64,000 nucleotides of DNA. Origin: Deltaproteobacteria bacterium (lineage in GTDB: Bacteria > Myxococcota_A > UBA9160 > UBA4427). Positions 37,308 to 46,330 of the stretch are shown here, piece after piece. Numbering within the stretch: the first letter of the stretch is position 1; each line of letters begins with the position of its first letter. The notes under the pieces are model-generated. The model searched no databases. It was given only the letters and a program-made list of their open reading frames with translations, and was not told the origin of the DNA. Location: the NCBI GenBank assembly GCA_016713665.1, contig JADJOR010000009.1:1-64000 (forward strand). Reading direction: 5' to 3'. The position numbers and the translations under genes were made by a program.

Positions 37308-37456
37308 GGCGCAACCGGGACTTCCTCAGTCCCGCGATCTCGTTTGATCGCTTCGTCGCGGGGGCCGCTGGCGCGGAAGATCGCGCTCGGAAGGGATGAG
37401 GGATCGAGCGATCGGGTGCGTATGAGTCTCCAGAGTCCTCACGAAGGGAGAGTCCG

Positions 37457-37789
37457 ATGAGAGCTCGATTCATAGCGAGTGCCCTTATCCTGTGCGTCGT
37501 CGGCGCGACCGCGGCGGCTCCCGCCGTCGCCGATCGGGGCAAAACGCATGGCGCGGTACCGCAGACGGCGGAGGGCCAGGGTCTCGTTCGATCCATCGAC
37601 ATGAGCGCTTGCACGATCACTTTGAGACATGACCCCATAGCCGCCCTCGGCTGGCCGGCCATGACGATGGTGTTTCCGGTCCATTCGGCGGACCTGTTGA
37701 GGGACCTTTCCGTGGGGCAGCAAGTCCATTTCGTCCTCGTGAACCAAGGGGAAAACCCATGGTTTCCGAGATCCAGGCTCGATAGTTGA
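37457..37789 (+). CDS. CusF-like periplasmic copper chaperone
   Basis: 110 residues with AAGGGAGAG before the ATG. A signal peptide (FIASALILCVVGATAAAPAVA) is followed by the CusF-type small barrel: GLVRSIDMSACTITLRHDPIAALGWPAMTMVFPV. W, M and M in WPAMTM, and the H in LRHDPI, are the same residues that CusF uses to bind Cu(I). It carries copper in the periplasm, here probably to the CopA oxidase. It is followed by a DUF2231 membrane protein. Confidence 0.9.
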   Translation: MRARFIASALILCVVGATAAAPAVADRGKTHGAVPQTAEGQGLVRSIDMSACTITLRHDPIAALGWPAMTMVFPVHSADLLRDLSVGQQVHFVLVNQGENPWFPRSRLDS

Positions 37790-37836
37790 AAGCCGTTGAA
37801 CCGAGTCGGAGAAGCTCATCGCTTCGGGAGTCCGGC

Positions 37837-38559
37837 GTGAACGGAATCCGAAAATTCTCTCTAGCAAGTTCGGCGGCCTGTCTGATCATCGGGCTGTTTC
37901 TGGGGATACAGGCCGCAGCGGCCAATGAGAGAGAGAACGAGCAGGGGCACGCGCACGCGCCGGCGCAGCCGATGGGCTCTCACGACGCTCCGGTCGCGAG
38001 CGAGGAACACGCGGCACATCCAGTCAAAGCGCCCGCCAACGGCATGATCGACCCAGAGATGGCCTGGCCAACGGCCGACGGCGCCGGCCCGATCCAGGAC
38101 GAGCCAGCGCATCCCGAGTCCTTCAGAGCACGACTTCTCGCGTGGCTCGGCGCCTGGCATCCCGCCGTCATTCATTTTCCGATTGCATTGCCCGTGACGG
38201 TCGGCGTACTCGAGTTGCTCGCGTGGTCGCGACGGGCGCCGCGCTACGTCGCCAACAACCAGATTCTGCTCGGCGTGGCCGTCGCCGGGGCGTTCGTGGC
38301 CGCGTCGGTTGGATGGGCGGGCGCGGGGCTGCCGGACGCCGAAGACGACTGGACGATGACGATGCACCGTTGGTTGGGATCGGCCATCCCATTTCTTCTT
38401 CTTCTCCTCTGGAACGCGGGCAGGCTTTCGTCGTCGACCGCGACCGGAGGCCGCTCGCGATCGTATGTCGTCCTGCTGGTCGTGAGTGTGGTCCTGATTC
38501 TGACGCAGGGTTTTCTGGGCGGCGAAGTCACGCACGGGGCCAATCACATGGCCTTCTGA
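37837..38559 (+). CDS. DUF2231 membrane protein with histidine-rich periplasmic segment
   Basis: 240 residues from the GTG at 37837; the frame begins at 37786. Signal/anchor segment about residues 8-28 (ASSAACLIIGLFLGIQAAAA), then a His/Ala-rich stretch (EQGHAHAPAQPMGSHDAPVASEEHAAHPVK). The DUF2231 domain follows with four helices: WHPAVIHFPIALPVTVG, then ILLGVAVAGAFVAASVGWAG, MHRWLGSAIPFLLLLLWNAG and SYVVLLVVSVVLILTQGFLGGEVTHG. Histidines in the helices suggest haem binding. Between CusF and CopA it may feed electrons or bind copper; not shown. Confidence 0.75.
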   Translation: MNGIRKFSLASSAACLIIGLFLGIQAAAANERENEQGHAHAPAQPMGSHDAPVASEEHAAHPVKAPANGMIDPEMAWPTADGAGPIQDEPAHPESFRARLLAWLGAWHPAVIHFPIALPVTVGVLELLAWSRRAPRYVANNQILLGVAVAGAFVAASVGWAGAGLPDAEDDWTMTMHRWLGSAIPFLLLLLWNAGRLSSSTATGGRSRSYVVLLVVSVVLILTQGFLGGEVTHGANHMAF

Positions 38560-38660
38560 GGTCGGCGGGGCTCGCTCGGATTGCGGGATTGCGCCTGGCG
38601 GCGTGAGCGTCGACCCATCGCCCGCTCTGAAAGCTGGCCTGACCCGAATGGAGGAAAGTC

Positions 38661-40433
38661 GTGCCGATCGATCGACGAACGTTCATCAGGGGTGTCGGCC
38701 TGGCCGGCGCAGGGATCGCCGTGCCGGGCCTGTTTCCCGCCTGGGCGCGGTCCGCATCAACGGCGGCGCTCCCGGCGGCGGAAGAACTCTCCGGCGACGA
38801 GATCGCGCTTCGGATCTCACGCACGCACTGGACGGTCGATGGCCGCCGCGGTCATGCCACGACGATCAACGGAACGATTCCGGGTCCCTTGATCCGATTG
38901 CACGAAGGTCAGAACGTTCGCCTCGCCGTCACGAACAATCTGGACGAGGACACGTCGATTCACTGGCACGGACTGATCCTGCCCTTTCAATTCGATGGCG
39001 TACCGGGTGTCAGCTTTCCGGGCATCCGTCCGGGGGAGACCTTCGTCTACGAGTTTCCGGTCCGGCAATCCGGAACCTACTGGTATCACAGCCATTCCGG
39101 CCTCCAGGAGCAAGAGGGCCATTACGGACCCATCATCATCGAGCCGGCGGGTGACGACCCTGTCCGCTTCGATCGCGAATATGCGGTCGTGCTCTCCGAT
39201 TACAGCTTCATGCATCCGCATACCATCTACAATCGGCTGAAGCAGCAAGCAGGCGTATTCAATTTCCAGCGCCAGACCGTCGCGGGCCTGCTCGCCGGAC
39301 GGGACCAGTCCTTCAGCGACCGGCTCGAATGGGCCGCGATGCGCATGGACCCGGCCGACATCTCCGACGTCACGGGATCGACGTATCGATTCCTGATCAA
39401 TGGGCATGGGCCGGAGGACAATTGGACGGCCCTCTTCGTTCCCGGTGAACGCGTGCGCCTGCGTTTCGTCAATGCGGCGGCGATGACGATCTTCAACGTT
39501 CGCATCCCCGGCCTCCAGATGGAGGTCGTCGCTGCGGATGGGCAGGACGTCCGTCCGGTTGCCGTCGACGAGTTCCAGATTTCCGTCGCGGAGACCTATG
39601 ACGTGATCGTCCGCCCGACGGAAGATCGCGCGCTCACGTTGGTCGCCGAGGCGGTCGATCGCTCCGGAATGGGGCGAGCAACGCTGGCGACCCGTGCTGG
39701 GCAGATCGCCGAGGTACCGCCTCTTCGCAAGCGTCCCCTCGCGACCATGCGCGACATGGGCATGGACATGGAGATCGGCGGAGCGGGGATGGCGTGGCCC
39801 GGCGATGAGGCTTCCGCCGACGGCGGAGAGCACGGCGCCCATGACCAGGCGGGAATGACGATGGGCGAGATGGACATGTCGATGCGCAATCCCGAGAACG
39901 CGCCGCAGGTCGTCCTCGGTCCGGGGGTCCAGATGATCTCGCCGATGCCGATCGACCGCATGGGCGATCGCGGGCAGGGGCTTCGCGACGTGGAACACAG
40001 GGTTCTCGTCTACACGGATCTCGCCTCGCTTGCCCCCAATCCGGATCGGCGCGCGCCCTCACGATCGCTGGAGCTTCATCTCACGGGCAACATGGAGCGA
40101 TTCATGTGGTCCTTCGACGGAATCGCATATAGCGAGGTCACTGCGCCCATTCCCTTCCGACTCGACGAGCGGGTCCGCGTGACGCTCGTGAACGATTCGA
40201 TGATGTCCCATCCGATCCATCTGCACGGACATTTCTTCGAGCTGCGGACCGGTCCTCCCGGACATCATCCGCGCAAGCACACCGTCAACGTCCTGCCGGG
40301 TGGGACGGCAACTTTCGATTTCACCGCCGATGCGCCGGGAGACTGGGCGTTCCACTGCCACATGCTCTACCACATGCACGCGGGCATGTTCCGCGTCGTC
40401 AGCGTTCGTCCGCTGACAGCGGTTCGCTCATGA
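38661..40433 (+). CDS. copA: CopA-type multicopper oxidase
   Basis: 590 residues from a GTG. A twin-arginine signal (DRRTFIRGVGLAG) exports it folded with copper. The three cupredoxin domains have the four histidine pairs: HWHG (near 100), HSHS (near 143), HPIHLHGHF (near 515) and HCHMLYHMHAGM (near 570). The last includes the type-1 copper cysteine (HCH) and an axial methionine. A Met/His-rich insert (MRDMGMDMEIGGAGMAW and HGAHDQAGMTMGEMDMSM, around 355-410) would bind more Cu(I). It oxidises Cu(I) in the periplasm. CopB overlaps its stop (ATGA). Confidence 0.95.
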   Translation: MPIDRRTFIRGVGLAGAGIAVPGLFPAWARSASTAALPAAEELSGDEIALRISRTHWTVDGRRGHATTINGTIPGPLIRLHEGQNVRLAVTNNLDEDTSIHWHGLILPFQFDGVPGVSFPGIRPGETFVYEFPVRQSGTYWYHSHSGLQEQEGHYGPIIIEPAGDDPVRFDREYAVVLSDYSFMHPHTIYNRLKQQAGVFNFQRQTVAGLLAGRDQSFSDRLEWAAMRMDPADISDVTGSTYRFLINGHGPEDNWTALFVPGERVRLRFVNAAAMTIFNVRIPGLQMEVVAADGQDVRPVAVDEFQISVAETYDVIVRPTEDRALTLVAEAVDRSGMGRATLATRAGQIAEVPPLRKRPLATMRDMGMDMEIGGAGMAWPGDEASADGGEHGAHDQAGMTMGEMDMSMRNPENAPQVVLGPGVQMISPMPIDRMGDRGQGLRDVEHRVLVYTDLASLAPNPDRRAPSRSLELHLTGNMERFMWSFDGIAYSEVTAPIPFRLDERVRVTLVNDSMMSHPIHLHGHFFELRTGPPGHHPRKHTVNVLPGGTATFDFTADAPGDWAFHCHMLYHMHAGMFRVVSVRPLTAVRS

Positions 40434-41374
40434 GGAGGCTCGCACTCGCCGCCGCCCTCTGGCTCTCGCTCGCATGGACCGCTTCGGCGCAGTCGATGCC
40501 GGAGATGCACGACATGGACCACGGCGCCCATTCCGCGTCGCCGCCAGCGACATCCGAGTCGTCATCCACCGAGCCCGACATGGACTCGATGCACCGAGAG
40601 CATGCTACGGACGCCGACTCCGACGAGGTCGCCGGAAACCAACCCGCGCCCGAACCCCCGGGCGACCACGCAGCGGACAGCATCTTCGATCCCGCGGCGA
40701 TGGGGGCGGCCCGCGAGCAGCTCCGAAAGGAACACGGCCGATCGTTGATCTCCAAGGTCATGGTGAACCTGGGGGAATACCGCGTCCAGGACAAAGGTGA
40801 TCAGGGCTATCGCTGGGAGGGGGAGGCCAGGATCGGCGGAAACATCAATCGACTGGTCTTGAAGTCCGAAGGCGAGGGGGTCGTTTCATCCGGCCTGGAT
40901 TCTGCCGAGCTTCAGGCGCTCTACTCGCGTGCCGTCACGCCGTTTTTCGATCTACAAGCCGGCGTCCGTCAGGACTTCGAGCCAACCACTCGCCGTACGT
41001 ATGCGACGCTCGGCTTCGAGGGCCTCGCGCCGTATTGGTTTCTCACGCAGGGCGCCTTGTTCGTTTCCGATCACGGTGACGTACTCGCCCGCTTCGAGGG
41101 CTCGTACGACATCCGGCTGTTCCAGCGACTCATCCTGCAGCCCCAGGCCGAGATCAACCTGGCGGCCCAGGACGTTCCCGAAGCCGGGGTCGGGGCGGGG
41201 CTGAGCAGCATCGAGCTCGGCTTGCGCCTTCGCTACGAGCTGCGCCGGGAGTTTGCGCCCTATGTCGGATTTTCCTACGACCAGGTCTACGGCGAGACGG
41301 CTGATCTCGCCCGGGCCTCCGGCGACGGGTCGTCGGACTATGGCTTCGTCGTCGGGTTGCGAGCGTGGTTTTAA
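40430..41374 (+). CDS. copB: CopB-type outer-membrane copper resistance protein
   Basis: 314 residues from an ATG overlapping the copA stop. A signal peptide (LALAAALWLSLAWTASA) leads to a Met/His/Asp-rich linker (SMPEMHDMDHGAHS, DMDSMHREHATDAD) and then the CopB beta-barrel: YRWEGEARIGGNINRLVLKSEGEG, QALYSRAVTPFFDLQAGVRQDF, LAPYWFLTQGALFVS, QPQAEINLAAQD and a final phenylalanine (LRAWF). This barrel is thought to store or pass copper at the outer membrane together with CopA. Confidence 0.95.
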   Translation: MRRLALAAALWLSLAWTASAQSMPEMHDMDHGAHSASPPATSESSSTEPDMDSMHREHATDADSDEVAGNQPAPEPPGDHAADSIFDPAAMGAAREQLRKEHGRSLISKVMVNLGEYRVQDKGDQGYRWEGEARIGGNINRLVLKSEGEGVVSSGLDSAELQALYSRAVTPFFDLQAGVRQDFEPTTRRTYATLGFEGLAPYWFLTQGALFVSDHGDVLARFEGSYDIRLFQRLILQPQAEINLAAQDVPEAGVGAGLSSIELGLRLRYELRREFAPYVGFSYDQVYGETADLARASGDGSSDYGFVVGLRAWF

Positions 41375-41389
41375 CGCGACGGCTCGAAA

Positions 41390-41950
41390 TCATTCATTCG
41401 CACGCTGACGCGATAGTTTCTGCGCCAGGATCTGCCGGGCGCGATAGATGCGGGTCTCGATCGCCTTGGGGCTCACGCGAAGAAGCTCCGCAGCCTCCTT
41501 GTGGCTAAGACCCTCGAACAGGGTCAGGATCAACGGCTCCTTGAGCGTCGTCGGCAGTGAGGCGAGGGACGCATCGAGCGCAGCGACGAGGTTCTCCTGC
41601 GCGACGTCTGTCGGTTCGACCGCAGCGGAGAGTGCTTTTGGGGAGACTTCGAGGGACACGGCGGCGTAGAAAAAGCTTCGGACTCTTCGGCGGCGGCTCC
41701 AGTCCCGGCACTTATTGAGCGCGATGCGCCGTAACCAGGCGGAGAGGGGCCTTCTCCTATCGAATCTGGGAAGCGCCGTCCAAGCCGATACGAAGGTTTC
41801 CTGGACGAGGTCATGCGCCTCGTCGCGATCGCCGACATAGCGACGAATGAATCGATATGCGGCGCCCTTATGGCGGCGCATGATCTCCGTGAAGGCGCTC
41901 TCGACACCCGCCAGGGCTGCCCTTGACGAGCGCTGCATCGTCCGCATCAC
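41390..41950 (-). CDS. ECF sigma factor of a CnrH-like trio
   Basis: 186 residues. Region 2: AFTEIMRRHKGAAYRFIRRYVGDRDEAHDLVQETFVSAW. Region 4: SLPTTLKEPLILTLFEGLSHKEAAELLRVSPKAIETRIYRARQ. This is a standard ECF sigma. It follows a CnrX-like periplasmic sensor and a small membrane protein in the same order as cnrY-cnrX-cnrH of cobalt-nickel resistance. The gap to the sensor gene is 12 bases. It is expected to be freed when the sensor binds metal. Converges on copB. Confidence 0.9.
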   Translation of the reverse strand: MMRTMQRSSRAALAGVESAFTEIMRRHKGAAYRFIRRYVGDRDEAHDLVQETFVSAWTALPRFDRRRPLSAWLRRIALNKCRDWSRRRRVRSFFYAAVSLEVSPKALSAAVEPTDVAQENLVAALDASLASLPTTLKEPLILTLFEGLSHKEAAELLRVSPKAIETRIYRARQILAQKLSRQRANE

Positions 41951-41962
41951 CGGGCGGAGGGC

Positions 41963-42403
41963 TCATCGAGAATCGGCGGTCAGCGCGGATATCACCGTCT
42001 CGTCGAATGTCTTCAGCTGCTCTGGCGTAAGGACGTCGCGCATGGCGAAGACGTGCTGGATCATTTCCGTCTGGAGCTGCCCCATCGCGTGGTGGAACTT
42101 TCCGATGGCGGCCTTGACACGGGGGCTGTCGGCGTGCTCGTCGCGGATCGCCGCAGCGAGTTCGGAGTTGGCCGCGCGCATCTCCATCTCTCGAGCTTGC
42201 CGTCGAACGCGAAAGTCGGCTTCCAGGCCCTCGATCCGAGTCAGCTGCTCGGGCGTCAGACGAAGCTCCTCGTGGATTACTTCGTGAAGCGTCGGCTCTC
42301 GATCCGCACCCTCGAAAACGAGCTTACCGAGCCCGACTCCAGCGAATCCAGCCGCGAATACCAGGACGAGAGTGGCCAGAAGGCCTCGAAACTTCGGTGT
42401 CAC
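41963..42403 (-). CDS. CnrX-like periplasmic metal sensor
   Basis: 146 residues from the GTG at 42403, whose start overlaps the previous stop (GTGA). One membrane anchor (LLATLVLVFAAGFAGVGLGKLV) and a helical periplasmic domain of the CnrX/Spy type with two LTPEQ motifs (RLTPEQLTRIEGLEADFR and VLTPEQLKTFDETV). Candidate metal ligands are the histidines of LHEVIHEEL and the H-x3-M pair in IQHVFAM, the same arrangement (H119, M123) as in CnrX. Known CnrX proteins sense Co/Ni and relay to CnrY. Length is that of CnrX (148). Confidence 0.8.
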   Translation of the reverse strand: MTPKFRGLLATLVLVFAAGFAGVGLGKLVFEGADREPTLHEVIHEELRLTPEQLTRIEGLEADFRVRRQAREMEMRAANSELAAAIRDEHADSPRVKAAIGKFHHAMGQLQTEMIQHVFAMRDVLTPEQLKTFDETVISALTADSR

Positions 42404-42678
42404 GGACCGTCCTCGAGCAGCGTGGAGGGCGCGAACGAAGAATGAATCGCGAAAGGCGAACTCGCCCGTGCTCGCGTTCCGTCCGGGATGGCGGCAAAGA
42501 TGCCGACGCAGAGCGTTGCCGCCGCCAGGGCGACTCGCCATCCCCATGCGCCCACACGAGCTGTCTCGAGGCGATCGCCTTCAATGCGCTCCCAGACACG
42601 GCGCTCGAGCTCGTCGAGTCGGTGGTCGGTTTCCGCGTCTCGCAAGCGAGTCAGCAGCTGATCGAGGTCGACGTTCAT
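42400..42678 (-). CDS. Small membrane anti-sigma factor, CnrY-like
   Basis: 92 residues from the ATG at 42678 (a longer frame begins at 42756). A cytoplasmic N-terminal stretch (MNVDLDQLLTRLRDAETDHRLDELERRVWERI) would bind the sigma factor, then a single membrane helix (WRVALAAATLCVGIFAAIP) and a short periplasmic tail. Size and topology match CnrY (95 residues). It starts the three-gene operon (Y, X, H order). Confidence 0.75.
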   Translation of the reverse strand: MNVDLDQLLTRLRDAETDHRLDELERRVWERIEGDRLETARVGAWGWRVALAAATLCVGIFAAIPDGTRARASSPFAIHSSFAPSTLLEDGP

Positions 42679-42918
42679 GGGTTTGCGGCGCTCCATCCTT
42701 CCTACGCACGGCTGTCTGGAATCCCTCGAGCCGCGACCGATGGCCGGTGCTCCCAAGGGGGCTCGGGTCGAGGAGCGTAGTTGAATTGAGGGACCACTCG
42801 ATCGCCGACAAAGGATCGACGATCCCGAGAGTTCAAGGACCTCGGAGTCGAGGTGGCTGAGGCGGCCCCGGCTTCGGCCTCAGGCGACCGGGAGTGCGAT
42901 CGGTCGGAGTCCCAGCTG

Positions 42919-42946
42919 TTGTTATATACCCAATAGGGGTATATGG
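42919..42946 (+). promoter_or_regulatory. CsoR-type operator and promoter before the copper ATPase
   Basis: An inverted repeat, ATATACCC-N5-GGGTATAT (42924-42931 and 42937-42944), lies over TTGTTA (42919-42924), 15 bases, TATATG (42940-42945). The 15-base spacing and the box sequences equal those of the csoR promoter at 36,983. The ATPase starts 127 bases further on; no other feature is seen in the rest of the gap to 43,071. Confidence 0.7.
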
Positions 42947-43071
42947 TAAAGGATCATGAGGACGGGGATGCGAGTCAGGTGAGCCGATCGGATGGGTAGT
43001 CCGCCGCTCCGCCACGAGAGAATTCCCGAGTCGGTCGACGTCGCCTCATCCTTTTCGAAGATCGGAGGTCG

Positions 43072-45372
43072 ATGATGGTCCAGGAGTCGTTGCTCGAGGA
43101 TCCCGTGTGTGGGATGACGGTGTCGTCGAGCGCAGCGCATCGCCATGAACACGAGGGCGCGACGTACCTCTTCTGCTCGAATCGCTGCCTCGAGAAGTTT
43201 CGCGCCGAGCCCGCGAGATTTCTCGAACCGCGTCCGCCCTCATCGCCGCCTCGATCCGGGCAGTCGTACACGTGTCCGATGCACCCCGAGATCGTCCGCG
43301 ACGAGCCGGGAGACTGCCCGATCTGCGGAATGGCGCTCGAGCCGGTGAGCGGCATCGCCGACGAACGCAATCCCGAGCTCGAAGACATGACGCGTCGCTT
43401 CTGGGTGAGCCTCGCGCTCACGGTTCCCGTCTTCGCGATCGCGATGGCAGAGATGCTGCCGGGATCGCCACTCACGGTGCGATTCGCTCCCACCACGCTC
43501 ACGTGGCTTCAGCTCGTGCTGGCTACGCCCATCGTCCTCTGGGGAGGATGGCCCTTCTTCGCACGCGGATGGAAGTCGCTGCAGACCCGGCATCTCAACA
43601 TGTTCACCTTGATCGCGATCGGTACGGGCGCAGCCTGGGGGTACAGCCTCCTCGCGACAATCGCGCCGTCGATCTTCCCGGCATCCTTTCGCGGTCATCA
43701 CGACCAGGTCGCAGTCTACTTCGAGGCCGCCGCAGTGATCGTGACGCTGGTGCTCCTCGGGCAGGTCCTCGAGCTCCGCGCGCGCAGCCAGACGGGGGCG
43801 GCGATCCGCGCGCTGCTCGGGCTCGCCCCGAAGACGGCGCGCCGGGTCAACGTCGATGGCAGCGAGACCGACGTCCCGCTCGAAGACGTACAGGTCGGCG
43901 ATCGGCTGCGGGTCCGACCCGGGGAGAAGGTTCCGGTCGACGGGGTCGTCGTCGACGGGCAGAGCGCCGTCGATGAATCGATGCTGACGGGGGAGTCGAT
44001 TCCGTCGGCCAAGACGACCGGCGACCGGGTGACTGGGGCGACGGTCAATGGAACCGGTGCCCTGCTGATCCGCGCCGAGCGCGTCGGCTCGGAGACCCTG
44101 CTCGCCCAGATCGTGCAGATGGTCGCAGAAGCGCAACGAAGTCGCGCGCCGATCCAAGGTATGGCGGATACCGTCGCCGGCTACTTCGTTCCTGCCGTGA
44201 TCGGGGTCGCGGCGTTGACGTTTGCTTTCTGGGCCCTCTTCGGTCCCGAGCCCCGATTTGCCTATGCCCTCATCAACGCAGTGGCTGTTCTGATCATCGC
44301 GTGTCCGTGTGCGCTTGGGCTCGCGACGCCCATGTCGATCATGGTCGCGACGGGCAAGGCCGCGACCGTCGGCGTGCTCTTCCGCAATGCGGAGGCGATC
44401 GAGCTTCTGCGTGACGTCGACACCATCGTCGTGGACAAGACGGGGACGCTGACGGAGGGCAAGCCGCGTCTTGTGGGCGTCGTGCCCGCTTCCGGCTTCA
44501 GCGAAGACCAGGTCCTTCGATACGCCGCAACGCTCGAGCGGTCGAGCGAGCATCCGCTCGCCCAGGCGATCCTCGCTGGCGCCGCCGACCGGAAGATCGG
44601 CCTCGAGCGCGTGAGCGATTTCGACTCGCGAACGGGACGAGGCGTCGTTGGCGAGGTCGGGGGTCGGCAGGCCGGGATCGGAAACCAACGACTCATGACC
44701 GCGCTCGGCGTCGACGTACGCGACTTCGACGCGACGGCCGATGCCATGCGGGCCGAGGCGCAGACCGTCATGTTCGTTGCGGTCGACGGCAAGCTCGCGG
44801 GCCTTGTCGGGGTCGCGGATCCGATCAAGGCTTCGACGCCGGCGGCGATCCAGGGGCTTCGAGCGGAGGGGATGCGCATCGTCGTGCTGACGGGGGACAA
44901 CCGAGCGACTGCAGAAGCGGTCGCCCGAAAGCTCGGACTCAGCGACGTCCGCGCCGACGTCCTCCCCGATCAGAAGGCCGAGGTCGTGAGGCAGCTCCAG
45001 GCGGAGGGCTCGGTCGTCGCCATGGCTGGCGATGGCGTCAACGATGCTCCCGCCCTCGCTCAGGCCCAGGTCGGCATCGCGATGGGAACGGGGACCGACG
45101 TCGCCATGCAGAGCGCGGGCGTCACGCTCGTGCGCGGTGACCTGCGCGGCATCTTGCGAGCGCGCCACCTGAGCCGGGCAACGATGAGGAACATCCGAGA
45201 GAACCTGTTCTTCGCCTTTGTCTACAACGCGCTCGGCGTCCCGATTGCAGCGGGCGTGCTTTTCCCGATCATCGGACTCCTCCTGAGTCCGATGATCGCG
45301 GCGGCGGCCATGAGCCTGAGCTCGATCTCGGTCATCGGTAACGCGCTGCGTCTGCGCGGGACGGAGGTCTGA
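43072..45372 (+). CDS. copA: Cu(I)-exporting P1B-type ATPase with YHS and heavy-metal-binding domains
   Basis: 766 residues. The N-terminus has a YHS domain (DPVCGMTV, then YLFCSNRCLEKF) and a heavy-metal-binding domain (YTCPMHPEI, CPICGMAL), in place of the usual HMA domains. Eight membrane helices include ACPCALGLATP (metal site). Catalytic motifs: TGES, DKTGTLT, SEHPLA, GDGVNDAPA. The end has MSLSSISVIGNALRLR, the copper-type (P1B-1) signature with Met-Ser-Ser in helix 8. It pumps Cu(I) out of the cytoplasm. Control by CsoR is inferred from the operator upstream. A start one codon later is also possible. Confidence 0.93.
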   Translation: MMVQESLLEDPVCGMTVSSSAAHRHEHEGATYLFCSNRCLEKFRAEPARFLEPRPPSSPPRSGQSYTCPMHPEIVRDEPGDCPICGMALEPVSGIADERNPELEDMTRRFWVSLALTVPVFAIAMAEMLPGSPLTVRFAPTTLTWLQLVLATPIVLWGGWPFFARGWKSLQTRHLNMFTLIAIGTGAAWGYSLLATIAPSIFPASFRGHHDQVAVYFEAAAVIVTLVLLGQVLELRARSQTGAAIRALLGLAPKTARRVNVDGSETDVPLEDVQVGDRLRVRPGEKVPVDGVVVDGQSAVDESMLTGESIPSAKTTGDRVTGATVNGTGALLIRAERVGSETLLAQIVQMVAEAQRSRAPIQGMADTVAGYFVPAVIGVAALTFAFWALFGPEPRFAYALINAVAVLIIACPCALGLATPMSIMVATGKAATVGVLFRNAEAIELLRDVDTIVVDKTGTLTEGKPRLVGVVPASGFSEDQVLRYAATLERSSEHPLAQAILAGAADRKIGLERVSDFDSRTGRGVVGEVGGRQAGIGNQRLMTALGVDVRDFDATADAMRAEAQTVMFVAVDGKLAGLVGVADPIKASTPAAIQGLRAEGMRIVVLTGDNRATAEAVARKLGLSDVRADVLPDQKAEVVRQLQAEGSVVAMAGDGVNDAPALAQAQVGIAMGTGTDVAMQSAGVTLVRGDLRGILRARHLSRATMRNIRENLFFAFVYNALGVPIAAGVLFPIIGLLLSPMIAAAAMSLSSISVIGNALRLRGTEV

Positions 45373-45782
45373 GATGTCCGATCGAAGCGATGTCCCGGCC
45401 CCGGTTCCTTCCGCTGAACGCCCTAGGGTCGTTCTGCAGTCGAGCGCCTCGGGGACGCTCACCGGCCCGTAGAGACAGGATCGCTGACCTCCGCATCCGC
45501 TGAAGGCGATCGCAAGTGGGGATCCACTGCGGGCTAATGGCCACAGTCATCGGCTGGTGTTGATACGGGTGCCCGTCTCGCTTGCCCGGCTGACAAGAAA
45601 TCTCGATTGCTCGTTGCGGAGGGTCGGAAGAAATTCAACGACCGCGGTCGTGGTCCCAGCGGAATTCTACGAGACCTCGAACCGTGGTCACTCTTTGGCA
45701 GATGCGACGTATTCATGGATGGGCCCAGCATCGCGGTGCATGAGGCATGGCGAGGCCCGACCGGAAAAGGAAGGTTACGAAG
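45373..45782. other. Gap with a possible 32-codon ORF
   Basis: 410 bases. An ATG at 45374, two bases after the ATPase stop, opens a 32-codon frame ending at 45472 (MSDRSDVPAPVPSAERPRV...); I have no evidence that it is real. The remainder shows nothing that I recognise. Confidence 0.25.
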
Positions 45783-46136
45783 ATGAGAAAAGGACTTGCC
45801 GCGATCGCGTTGATCGGACTCATGTCGGGGATCTCGAGTGTCGCTCTCGCTGGTGGTGAGAGTCATCCCCTCGAGCAGGTGCTCGTGGAAACGGCAGACA
45901 CGGCCGCGGAACATCAGGCTCTGGCCCATCATTTCCACGAGAAGGCCGCCGACGCGCGCGACGAGGCGGCACGCCATGAGAAGATGGGCAAAACCTACAT
46001 GATGGGCAAGGCGACCGAGCGTGCCCAGATGCAGCGACACTGCCAGAAGATCGCGGACGGATTCAAGGCACAGGCGGCGGAATACGACGCGATGGCGAAG
46101 CTGCACGACGCTGAAGCCAAGAAGCTCGCCAAATAA
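45783..46136 (+). CDS. Secreted helical protein of the copper island
   Basis: 117 residues from the ATG at 45783, preceded by GGAAGG. Signal peptide (LAAIALIGLMSGISSVALA), then an Ala/His/Lys-rich helical part (TADTAAEHQALAHHFHEKAADARDEAARHEKMGKTYM and RHCQKIADGFKAQAAEYDAMAKLHDAEAKK). Pairs of histidines every few residues on the helices suggest metal binding. Proteins like this are common beside copper ATPases in proteobacteria, without a known role. A strong stem-loop follows. Confidence 0.7.
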   Translation: MRKGLAAIALIGLMSGISSVALAGGESHPLEQVLVETADTAAEHQALAHHFHEKAADARDEAARHEKMGKTYMMGKATERAQMQRHCQKIADGFKAQAAEYDAMAKLHDAEAKKLAK

Positions 46137-46156
46137 CGATATTCCAACCGGGCCAT

Positions 46157-46192
46157 CGAGATCGATTCGGTGGATGAGCCGAATCGATCTCG
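46157..46192 (+). terminator. Stem-loop after the secreted protein gene
   Basis: A perfect 14-base inverted repeat, CGAGATCGATTCGG and CCGAATCGATCTCG, with an 8-base loop, starts 21 bases after the stop. The following bases are only TTG, so it lacks a real U-tract; it may act as a terminator or mRNA-protecting hairpin. Confidence 0.55.
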
Positions 46193-46330
46193 TTGCCGAA
46201 TCGATTCGATGGCTTCGGCTTGCCAGCGGCCTCGATGACCTAACGCGAAATTGGCGACAGCAATTTGGCCCTCATGTCGCACGGAAGGCGATGCCAGAGT
46301 ATCTCAAGGCGATCTGGCGGAGGAATATCC

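Noticed and set aside
43240..45462. 740-codon open frame on the minus strand
   Set aside because: Antisense to the copper ATPase with complete catalytic motifs.
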